DNA from: Ruminococcaceae bacterium UBA6855
Lineage (GTDB): Bacteria > Bacillota > Clostridia > Oscillospirales > Acutalibacteraceae
NCBI GenBank assembly: GCA_002451755.1
Contig: DKDF01000042.1
Location: 1-12,286 of the forward strand
Direction of reading: 5' to 3'
DNA: 12,286 nt
Under the pieces are notes generated by a model that saw nothing but the letters and a program-made list of their open reading frames with translations, searched no databases and was not told where the DNA came from. The translations under genes and the position numbers were made by a program. The first letter of the stretch is position 1. Every line of letters begins with the position of its first letter. Below are positions 6,431 through 12,286 of the stretch, piece after piece.

Positions 6431-7153
6431 TTATTCTATGCCGAAAATGCCGTCGTGTGCGGTCTGCGCGGCAGACAAATCCATGTTGCAGCGCAGAAGA
6501 TAGAACGGAACGGTATTTATCAGCTTATTTGCGAAGTCAAGATATTTCACCATGAGGCGGTGTTCCTCGGGCATGACGAGCTGCAAAAACAGGCGGCTCA
6601 TTATCTCCCGATTGTCCTCGAGCGGTGAAATCGAATTGTGTTCCGCGCGGTCGATGAAGCAGATCGCCTTGAGCGGAACGGTTTTGTTGCAGCCCCAGTT
6701 TTCTTTTCCGCACCAGGGCATACCGGACGCGAAGAAGCGACCGGAGCGCAGAGTGAAAAGCGGCTTGTCGCCGTTGATTATCTCAACGCGTTCGCCGTAG
6801 AGTCTCTGCCAGAGTTTTATATGCGTCGTCTTACCGGTACCGCTCGGCGCGGCGAAAGCTATGCCCTGTCCGTCAAATGAAATGAGGGCGGCATGAAAGA
6901 CGGCGGCGTCATAATCGAGGACGGCGGCGCAGACCTTTTCCTGCACTGCGACGCTCTCCAAAAAAGCATCAGAAAACACTTGAGAAGAGCCCAGAAAAAA
7001 CTTTCTGAGCTCCTCTTTGTGTTCTTCATCGGCCCCAACCGAAAACAGCGGAGCCTCATCGGTGAGGTACTCACTGCACACATCCGAAAGGTGAGGGTGT
7101 GTGCAGGAGATACCTACCGGTAAATCTGCAATTTTTATACTAAAATTGCTCAA
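6431..7153 (-). CDS. HPr-kinase/phosphorylase-like (ScmC/PEP-carboxykinase-fold) ATPase
   Basis: 240 aa. Residues 101-111 hold a Walker A loop with the extra His typical of HprK relatives (PSGTGKTTH). INGDKPLF (126-133) is the acidic metal-binding element and SGMPWCGKENWG (143-154) follows. The regulatory N-domain of true HprK is absent or replaced by about 80 unplaced residues, so this is unlikely to control carbon catabolite repression. Such proteins recur with PqqD in peptide cassettes (ScmC of the SynChlorMet type), and a relative phosphorylates the precursor of the lasso peptide paeninodin. The start is a TTG six bases after the stop of the preceding gene and in the same frame, with only a weak AAAAAG upstream, so translation is probably coupled. 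Function here, kinase or other, is not settled. Confidence 0.8.
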   Translation of the reverse strand: MSNFSIKIADLPVGISCTHPHLSDVCSEYLTDEAPLFSVGADEEHKEELRKFFLGSSQVFSDAFLESVAVQEKVCAAVLDYDAAVFHAALISFDGQGIAFAAPSGTGKTTHIKLWQRLYGERVEIINGDKPLFTLRSGRFFASGMPWCGKENWGCNKTVPLKAICFIDRAEHNSISPLEDNREIMSRLFLQLVMPEEHRLMVKYLDFANKLINTVPFYLLRCNMDLSAAQTAHDGIFGIE

Positions 7154-7159
7154 TTCTTT

Positions 7160-7486
7160 TTACCACAGCGGGCTTGCATAAGAGTCGTTCTTGCCGATGG
7201 TGTTGCCCTTATCCTGGGTCTTGTCGATCGGAACGCTCTCAGCTTCAGGAGCCTGAGCCGAAGTCGTGGGGACATCGGGGTTGGTGGGCTCGGGATCCGG
7301 AGTGGGTCTGTTGAAGATCTTATCGATGATCTTCTTTATGGAATCTCCAATCTTCTTGAAGAAGTCCTTAATGCTTGCCGACTGGGCAACGGTTGAAGCG
7401 GAAGCTGCGAAGACAGGGGCAGCAACAGCAAAGCCGAGCGCCAGAACAAGTATCATAGCTATAACAGCTTTGAGAGTTTTTTTCAT
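7160..7486 (-). CDS. 108-aa secreted protein with amphipathic Lys-rich helix and Pro/Thr linker
   Basis: The start at 7486 is chosen because AAAGGAGAAG precedes the ATG at good spacing; a longer reading would run through the neighbouring peptide gene. Residues 1-27 are a clear signal peptide (MKKTLK, hydrophobic core, AAPVFA). Residues 38-60 (SIKDFFKKIGDSIKKI and on to IFNRP) form a cationic amphipathic helix. Residues 61-90 are Pro/Thr/Asp/Glu-rich linker and the tail (GNTIGKNDSYASPLW) is polar. There is no cysteine, LPXTG or known domain. The helix recalls the CotH C-terminus in this window (both contain KIG then Ile-rich helix then a Pro). It could be a membrane-active secreted peptide, a surface-attached small protein or a substrate of the downstream cassette. 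Function not recognised. Confidence 0.8.
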   Translation of the reverse strand: MKKTLKAVIAMILVLALGFAVAAPVFAASASTVAQSASIKDFFKKIGDSIKKIIDKIFNRPTPDPEPTNPDVPTTSAQAPEAESVPIDKTQDKGNTIGKNDSYASPLW

Positions 7487-7526
7487 AGCGAACTCTTCTC
7501 CTTTCATAAACCGCGAAAGCGCAAAA

Positions 7527-7676
7527 TCACTTGTCGCCGTCCCAGTCGCCGGAACCGTTGTGCTTCTTGGCGTAGTTATCATCAGTACCTTCGCCAATGC
7601 TTACACGCGGAACCATTCTGACTTCTGCAAGACGAAACAGGAGGATTTCTGCGATAGGCTTTTCATAATTTTTCAT
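7527..7676 (-). CDS. 49-aa RiPP-precursor-like peptide
   Basis: Short gene read on the minus strand with AGGAG (7690-7686) nine bases before the ATG. It begins MKNYEKPIAEILLFRLAEVR and ends KKHNGSGDWDGDK. The N-terminal part is a typical leader-like sequence (MK-x-YEKP-x-x-E-I); short clostridial peptides starting this way and ending in Gly/Asp/Ser-rich tails are common as uncharacterised genes. The C-terminal half (SIGEGTDDNYAKKHNGSGDW) is polar and Gly/Asp-rich, resembling a core region. There is no signal peptide or cysteine. It lies 32 bases after the adhesin stop and 40 before the next gene, with no terminator between, and is three genes from the PqqD-like protein. Calling it the cassette's substrate is inference from layout. 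It was checked only by reading frame, ribosome site and position. Confidence 0.68.
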   Translation of the reverse strand: MKNYEKPIAEILLFRLAEVRMVPRVSIGEGTDDNYAKKHNGSGDWDGDK

Positions 7677-7708
7677 ATTGCACATCTCCTATAGAATCTC
7701 AGGTTTCA

Positions 7709-10700
7709 TCAAGCGGTGGGAGCATCTGCATAGCAGGCGGCACGGGACTCACCGTAATAGTAGGTGTTGCCCATCTTAGCATAAGGAGTTACGAAGTAAA
7801 CAGTGTCCTTGTTAGCATCGGTGATAACGATGTTAGTGTAGAACAGACCCGCATCCTTATAGCCTGCCTTGCCTGTAGCGCCCGTAGTAACATTAGCTGC
7901 AAACTCGCTGTCCGCAGTGAATGTCCAAGCCTTGTCTTCAATCTTGACGCTCGTCTTGCCGGAATAGTTTCCGCCGAGGAGCTTATCAACATCGTAGTAG
8001 GTCTTCTCAGCGCCGACAGTCGCGTTGACACCGAGCTTCTCATAGACTCTGCTCTTGACAACGTAATCGTAACCGCCCTCGATGGTGGGAGTTGCGTTGG
8101 TTGTCGAGATAACGAAGCCGACCTCATCGAAGTCGAGGTACTGCGAGCCTGCGAGAGCAACCGCACGAAGAAGGTTCGTGGTGGTGCCGTCACCGTTGTC
8201 GCGCTGGACGGTCTGGAACATGACGTTGGAGACCTTCTTACGAGCCTCGGCAAGCTCTTCCTTGGTGTACCATGTAGCAGTCATGGACGGGCAGGGCTGA
8301 GCGTTGACGTTCTGGTTGATGATCTTGCTCAGATCAGCGGTGAAGGTTCCGCGATAGTCAAGCGAGGTGCCGGATGCCTTTGTCGCATCGACATTGATGG
8401 ACTGAAGCTCATCCTTGTTGTTCAGGGTGACGACCTCAGGACCGTAGCCGTAAGAGGTGTAGAAAGACCAGCCCTTGAAGTAAAGGTCCTTATCCTCGTG
8501 ACCGTTGGTCTTGGTTATCGAGGTAAGCTCGCTCGTTCTGTTTGCAGTGCGGTCAGCAAGAACGCTGCTCGCCTTATAAGCCTTGTAATCCGGGACTATC
8601 TTGTTGAACTTGAGGGTACCGGTGGGCTTGTTTGCGCCGTAGAAGGTGAAGGTGGAACCGTCCTCTGCGGTGTTGATGATCTTGAAGATGGACTTGCTGG
8701 TGATGAGGTTGTCGATATCAATTGCCTCGTTAAGGGACTTGTTATCAACGTTCTCGCCGTAGTAGGTCTTGTCTGCCTCATCGAAGTTGTAGGTAACATA
8801 CATCTGACGGTCGCCCTTGCCGAAGCGAAGAACGGGAGCGGCATCGGAGCCGAAGCCGTTGTCATCATAGATTACCTTGTAGTCCATGAACTTAGCTCTC
8901 TGCTCGGACTTGGAGAGCTGAGATGCGGTAGCATCTATCTGATAAGCACGCTGCGGGAAAACAACGTTCTTATTCGCCATTGCGGCGGTTGTGGGATCCT
9001 TCTGCTCGTCTGCCTTGAAGTAAGTCTCCTTGTTGTAGGCAACATATTCGCCGCGGTTATATCTCACCTGAGTGGTGTAGAAGAATCTGCCTGCGGGATA
9101 GACGGTATCGAAATCGACATAGCCCTGATAGGGAGACAGATAGTTCTTTCTGTACTGACCCTGCTCGTCATCGAACCTATCGGTATCGATAACGGCAACA
9201 CGGTAGTTGTCTCTCGTGTCCCAATCGGGAAGGTTCTTACCGTCGGGAGTAAGAGTCAGGTCGAGGAGCTCGCAGGTAACAGAGTCAAGCGTAACTTGCT
9301 CGCGCGCGGGAAGATCTGCGTAGTTATCTCTCTCGTAGTTCTTGTTGTTGTCGTTAAGGCTGAAGAACTGGATATCGGTCTGCATGGGAGTAGCAGAGGT
9401 TGCGCCCCAAAGGTTATAATCAAGGTCTGCAGCGGACTTGACGATAACGCGGTTGCTTGCGCGACCGGTTGCGCCGACGCTGACATCGCCTTCCTTATCG
9501 ACCATGTCATAGTAGTTGACGCCGATTCTGCTCTCGAAGAGGGAATCGCCCTTGTACATTGTGACGCCCTCGGGAAGATAAACGTCATCGCTGGTATCAG
9601 ACCAGGTGTAGCCGTTGCCGATGCCTTCGGTATATGTTCCGGTGTAGACATATCCGCCTGCACCGCCGTTAGCGGTCTTATCCCAATGAGAAGCGTAGTT
9701 TCTGGTGTTGTTGAAAGCCTTATGACCGGTTGTAACAAGGTCATAGTTGCCGGTGATCCATGTTCTCTCACCGACATTCATTCTGGCGGTCGTGCCGAGA
9801 TAGACGCCTGCACCGTCGGAGGTTATCTTGTTGCTGGAGTTACCGCGGGCAGTGCCGTAGATACCGCTGGTCTCGTGAATGACCTGCTCGGTAGCAAGCT
9901 CAAGATTCTCGGTGAAGCGATCGTCAAGGCGGGTGACATAAGTCTTCGCCGTGCCGTCGTCATTGTAATCAAGGACATAGAGCGGAAGACCGGACTCTTC
10001 ATCGCGCATGATGTGGGTCGTGTTGTTGCCGACAGGGGTAACATTAGACGCCGCAACATCTCTCGAGAACTCGGAGAAGTCGTTTGAAGAAACAAGAGCC
10101 TTCTTTATGTTGAGAATACCGTCGCAGTAGATACCTGCGCCCTTAACGGTAACAGTTGCACCCTCACGAACACCGTTTCTGGTTATAGCGCCGCAGGAGT
10201 TATTGGTGACCTGCGGGAAAGAGGCGAGCATTGCCGAAGTTGTCGGGCCTTCTGCCTTGGCAGAACCCATGATGTTGCAGACGGAGCCTGCGCCGACATA
10301 GATACCTGCGCCCTCAGAAACAACATTCTTGGTCTTGCCGCTGGAGTATGTCTCGGCATAGGTTGCGTTCTCTGCAATCTTACCGCCGTACATATTGAAG
10401 GTAGCAGCCTTGCCGTCCGCAGCAGCTTCGACATATACTGCACCGCCGTAAGCGTGAGATTCGCAAGCATTGCTTTCCTTCTGATAAGTACGAGCAGCGT
10501 TCTGAGAAATCTCGCCGTCATTCATAGTGAATGTACCGCCGGCCTCAACATAAACAGCGCCGCCCTTTGCCGTGCCGTCCACGCTGGATTTTATCATCGA
10601 GCTTTCCGTGCCCATCCAAGCGCAGTTTCTGGTTATAGCACCGTTGTTGAGAATGAACTCACCGGTCGACTCGACATAAACCGCACCGCCGCGGATTTCG

Positions 10701-11743
10701 GTAACAGAGCCCTGATTGATATAATATGCAGAGCGCTCGTTGGTTTTACCGCTTGTGCCCATGCCGCCGGCCTTGTTTGTAAAGCTGAACTTCCACTTCA
10801 GCTTATCGAGCTTATGACCCACCTGACTCCACGTATCGGTATCGTGCATTGACTTGTCAACATAGTTCAAGTCACTGTCAAGATATCTGTGGCGCTCCAT
10901 GCCATCGGAGAATTCCGACTCGCTCAGGGAGTATGTTCCGGCAGCTATATATCCGCTTCCGCCGGTAATCTTTCCGCCGCCGACAAAATCTTCGACGGTA
11001 AGCTTGCCGTTAACGATGAATACCGACTGAATATAATTGGGGGCACCGGTATAAACCTTGTCGCCCTGACCGGCATCGATCGTCTTGCCGTTGAGGTCAA
11101 GAACGATATCGCTTCCGTCATAAACAACCAGGTTGACATCGAGATACGACGGATAATCCTTTGCTTCCGATTCAGGATTACTCGAAGAAGTATATTTTCT
11201 CTCTGTGAAATTGTTTATTTTCTCCCAACGAGCCAGGTTGGATGCAGTAAGAGTAACATAAAAATTAGCCGCATCTTTAGCATATTTACCCTGTCCAAGC
11301 TCATCGAAGGGGTTGGTCTTGGTAACGGGGCCAAGACCGGCGCTGTTGAGGAAATTTATTGTGTCTTCGTCCGACAGCGGATCGCTGAGCAGGACATCAT
11401 AAATAGTCCAACTCGACTCTTTTAATCCTGTAACCTGGCGTATTTTATCCATTTTAAGGACTTCGCCGAGGAACAGACCCTTTGCGTCACCGGAGACAAA
11501 TCTTGCGCCCTGCGGCATATCGATATTGCCGGCAAGCTTAACATATGTCTTGGTTCCGTCCGTTTTAGCATTATCAAAGACTGTTTTCAGCTCTTTGAAG
11601 TTGCTTACTTCGACCCAGTTCGCGTCGGGATATTTCTGCGCGGCCGAGTCTGCGAGGACACTGGCGGCAGGAATCATGATCGTTGCAACGAGCACTATGG
11701 CGACGAGCAGCGACACGATCTTGCCGACTTTTCTTGTCTTCAT
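7709..11743 (-). CDS. Large secreted beta-helix (adhesin-like) protein, 1344 aa
   Basis: The start at 11743 follows AAAGGTG at seven bases and gives a signal peptide (MKTRKVGKIVSLLVAIVLVA, cut near ADSAA at 31). The longer GTG start at 11884 has no spaced ribosome site and would bury the signal. Residues about 205-700 are a right-handed beta-helix with turns marked GGAVYVE (352, 394, 433), GAGIYV (478), GAGIYC (535), GAGVYL (644) and GGAGGYVY (693), as in pectate-lyase-like and polymorphic-outer-membrane-type repeats. Residues about 800-1150 are unassigned beta-rich domains with many Tyr/Asp. The last 170 residues (about 1175-1344) hold a module with LDFDEVGFVIS seen in some clostridial surface proteins. 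There is no LPXTG, dockerin or SLH domain, so how it stays on the cell is unclear. No catalytic residues of a lyase are evident. It heads the operon. Confidence 0.85.
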   Translation of the reverse strand: MKTRKVGKIVSLLVAIVLVATIMIPAASVLADSAAQKYPDANWVEVSNFKELKTVFDNAKTDGTKTYVKLAGNIDMPQGARFVSGDAKGLFLGEVLKMDKIRQVTGLKESSWTIYDVLLSDPLSDEDTINFLNSAGLGPVTKTNPFDELGQGKYAKDAANFYVTLTASNLARWEKINNFTERKYTSSSNPESEAKDYPSYLDVNLVVYDGSDIVLDLNGKTIDAGQGDKVYTGAPNYIQSVFIVNGKLTVEDFVGGGKITGGSGYIAAGTYSLSESEFSDGMERHRYLDSDLNYVDKSMHDTDTWSQVGHKLDKLKWKFSFTNKAGGMGTSGKTNERSAYYINQGSVTEIRGGAVYVESTGEFILNNGAITRNCAWMGTESSMIKSSVDGTAKGGAVYVEAGGTFTMNDGEISQNAARTYQKESNACESHAYGGAVYVEAAADGKAATFNMYGGKIAENATYAETYSSGKTKNVVSEGAGIYVGAGSVCNIMGSAKAEGPTTSAMLASFPQVTNNSCGAITRNGVREGATVTVKGAGIYCDGILNIKKALVSSNDFSEFSRDVAASNVTPVGNNTTHIMRDEESGLPLYVLDYNDDGTAKTYVTRLDDRFTENLELATEQVIHETSGIYGTARGNSSNKITSDGAGVYLGTTARMNVGERTWITGNYDLVTTGHKAFNNTRNYASHWDKTANGGAGGYVYTGTYTEGIGNGYTWSDTSDDVYLPEGVTMYKGDSLFESRIGVNYYDMVDKEGDVSVGATGRASNRVIVKSAADLDYNLWGATSATPMQTDIQFFSLNDNNKNYERDNYADLPAREQVTLDSVTCELLDLTLTPDGKNLPDWDTRDNYRVAVIDTDRFDDEQGQYRKNYLSPYQGYVDFDTVYPAGRFFYTTQVRYNRGEYVAYNKETYFKADEQKDPTTAAMANKNVVFPQRAYQIDATASQLSKSEQRAKFMDYKVIYDDNGFGSDAAPVLRFGKGDRQMYVTYNFDEADKTYYGENVDNKSLNEAIDIDNLITSKSIFKIINTAEDGSTFTFYGANKPTGTLKFNKIVPDYKAYKASSVLADRTANRTSELTSITKTNGHEDKDLYFKGWSFYTSYGYGPEVVTLNNKDELQSINVDATKASGTSLDYRGTFTADLSKIINQNVNAQPCPSMTATWYTKEELAEARKKVSNVMFQTVQRDNGDGTTTNLLRAVALAGSQYLDFDEVGFVISTTNATPTIEGGYDYVVKSRVYEKLGVNATVGAEKTYYDVDKLLGGNYSGKTSVKIEDKAWTFTADSEFAANVTTGATGKAGYKDAGLFYTNIVITDANKDTVYFVTPYAKMGNTYYYGESRAACYADAPTA

Positions 11744-11767
11744 AATTATCACCTTTCTTTTGATTTT

Positions 11768-11800
11768 TGCACCGGGCTTGTACGCATGGCGTACGGTGCA
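11768..11800 (-). promoter_or_regulatory. Leader RNA hairpin upstream of the adhesin start
   Basis: In the mRNA leader TGCACC (11800-11795) pairs with GGTGCA (11773-11768), and inside it GTACGC (11794-11789) pairs with GCGTAC (11785-11780) around a 3-nt loop, with a 6-nt one-sided bulge (AAGCCC). It ends about 24 bases before the ATG, close to the ribosome site. It could affect translation or mRNA stability; no known riboswitch is recognised. Confidence 0.5.
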
Positions 11801-11919
11801 TTTTTCTTGCCCTTTATTTTCCGCAGCGGCGTCATAGGCGCTGCCGCAACTGCAACGGCATCGGTTCCTGCGAAAAGAGGCCACCTCTCCGCATACCTAT
11901 ACCATTACACTGTAACCTT

Positions 11920-11948
11920 ATTTTACTCGCGCCTCTTTTGTTTGTCAA
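11920..11948 (-). promoter_or_regulatory. Consensus sigma-A promoter of the adhesin operon
   Basis: On the minus strand TTGACA (11948-11943), 17-bp spacer, TAAAAT (11925-11920). The start of transcription near 11913 gives a leader of about 170 nt, longer than needed for a simple ribosome site. Confidence 0.82.
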
Positions 11949-12044
11949 CAGAAAAGTTCAAATTTTATATATAGATTAGAAACAGTTTATTTTGCCAAAA
12001 CCATTTTTTGCACTTTGCACAAAAATTGCTTTATTGATATATTC

Positions 12045-12100
12045 GGGTCGGGGTCAGAGAGTCCTAAATTGGGGACAGAGGGGGATTTTTTTTTGGGGGG
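12045..12100 (+). repeat. G-run cluster with a small GTCC/GGAC hairpin
   Basis: G-runs at 12045-12047, 12050-12053, 12071-12074, 12080-12084 and 12095-12100. GTCC (12061-12064) can pair with GGAC (12073-12076). The GGGGTCAGAGAGTCC wording resembles ends of REP-type or IS200-like dispersed elements as I remember them; no transposase is here, so this is tentative. Confidence 0.3.
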
Positions 12101-12158
12101 AAATCAGTTTGATATATTTGCGTTGAGCAATCTGCTCTGATTGCAGCCTGCGTTTTGT

Positions 12159-12197
12159 GCCGCCGTCGGCGGCAGCGGTGCGTCGAGTCGCCGCACC
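12159..12197. repeat. Paired GC-rich palindromes, possible dispersed intergenic repeat
   Basis: GCCGCC (12159-12164) with GGCGGC (12168-12173) around GTC, then GGTGCG (12177-12182) with CGCACC (12192-12197). They lie next to each other in a GC-rich island between AT-rich flanks, and no T-run follows, so they are not a terminator. Repeats of this kind are scattered through many gut clostridial genomes. Confidence 0.4.
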
Positions 12198-12286
12198 CTA
12201 CAATGGATTGCGGAGAATGTGAGAAAATGCAAGAATGTTTGTGCCGTGTTCTCGGCGTTGTCGACATGATTGAATTATGCGCACCT

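Larger units (their letters stand above)
11949..12286. other. Non-coding stretch at the right edge
   Basis: No gene with a ribosome site or recognisable product is seen on either strand. 11949-12040 is AT-rich. 12045-12100 has five G-runs, and 12159-12197 has two short GC-rich palindromes; these two are listed separately. The remaining bases to 12286 hold nothing I can name. Confidence 0.6.

Noticed and set aside
6431..7153. Genuine HPr kinase/phosphorylase controlling carbon catabolite repression
   Set aside because: The usual N-terminal domain is not recognisable, the protein is shorter than HprK, and the context is a peptide cassette.
7487..7597. N-terminal 37-residue extension of the 108-aa secreted protein
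   Set aside because: It overlaps the 49-aa peptide gene in another frame; the internal ATG at 7486 has a good ribosome site and a signal peptide.
5739..7676. Lasso peptide cluster
   Set aside because: PqqD-like and HprK-like proteins occur in some lasso clusters, but no asparagine-synthetase-like cyclase or transglutaminase-like B2 protease is present and the peptide lacks the expected leader Thr and ring pattern.
8498..10087. 529-codon open frame on the plus strand
   Set aside because: It lies antisense to the adhesin, has no ribosome site, and its product is a Val/Leu/Ile/Gly-rich sequence without domains; it is a codon-composition shadow.
11744..11884. N-terminal 47-residue extension of the adhesin
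   Set aside because: The GTG at 11884 has no spaced ribosome site and the extension would bury the signal peptide that begins at 11743.

Overview
The window looks like chromosomal DNA from a Clostridia-type Firmicute, probably an uncultured gut or rumen member of the Oscillospirales/Ruminococcaceae. The reasons are strong AGGAGG-type ribosome binding sites, sigma-A promoters close to consensus, U-tailed hairpin terminators, moderate GC in genes against AT-rich spacers, and families common in that group (CotH surface protein, GH27, beta-helix adhesin). This placement is inference; there is no rRNA or marker gene.

Left part (1-3530). Two overlapping PlsC-type acyltransferases run leftward (105-707 and 670-1245). 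Divergent from them are two very small genes (1480-1596, 38 aa; 1864-2067, 67 aa). They encode related amphipathic peptides without signal sequences, each with its own promoter and terminator. A cytoplasmic GH27 alpha-galactosidase (2179-3303) follows, and its stop codon overlaps the start of a small Cys-rich zinc-ribbon-like protein (3300-3491). A bidirectional terminator at 3498-3530 separates this rightward block from everything to the right.

Right part (3536-11950), all leftward. A consensus promoter at 11920-11948 drives what looks like one long operon. It holds a 1344-aa secreted beta-helix adhesin (7709-11743), a 49-aa precursor-like peptide (7527-7676), a 108-aa secreted protein with an amphipathic helix and a Pro/Thr linker (7160-7486), an HPr-kinase-like ATPase (6431-7153), a PqqD-like protein (6151-6420) and an S24/S26-type Ser/His peptidase (5739-6149). 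A terminator closes it. A separately transcribed secreted CotH-kinase-family protein (3536-5611) follows.

The most interesting element is the HPr-kinase-like/PqqD/S24-S26 cassette directly downstream of the 49-aa peptide. PqqD-type proteins bind leader peptides, HPr-kinase-like proteins can modify peptides in some lasso-peptide clusters, and the protease could remove the leader. No radical SAM enzyme, cyclase, transporter or asparagine-synthetase-like enzyme is present, so the chemistry is unknown. A second theme is amphipathic helices, seen in the two small peptides, in the 108-aa secreted protein and at the C-terminus of the CotH protein.

The far right (about 11950-12286) is non-coding, with G-runs and small GC-rich palindromes of the kind seen in dispersed intergenic repeats.
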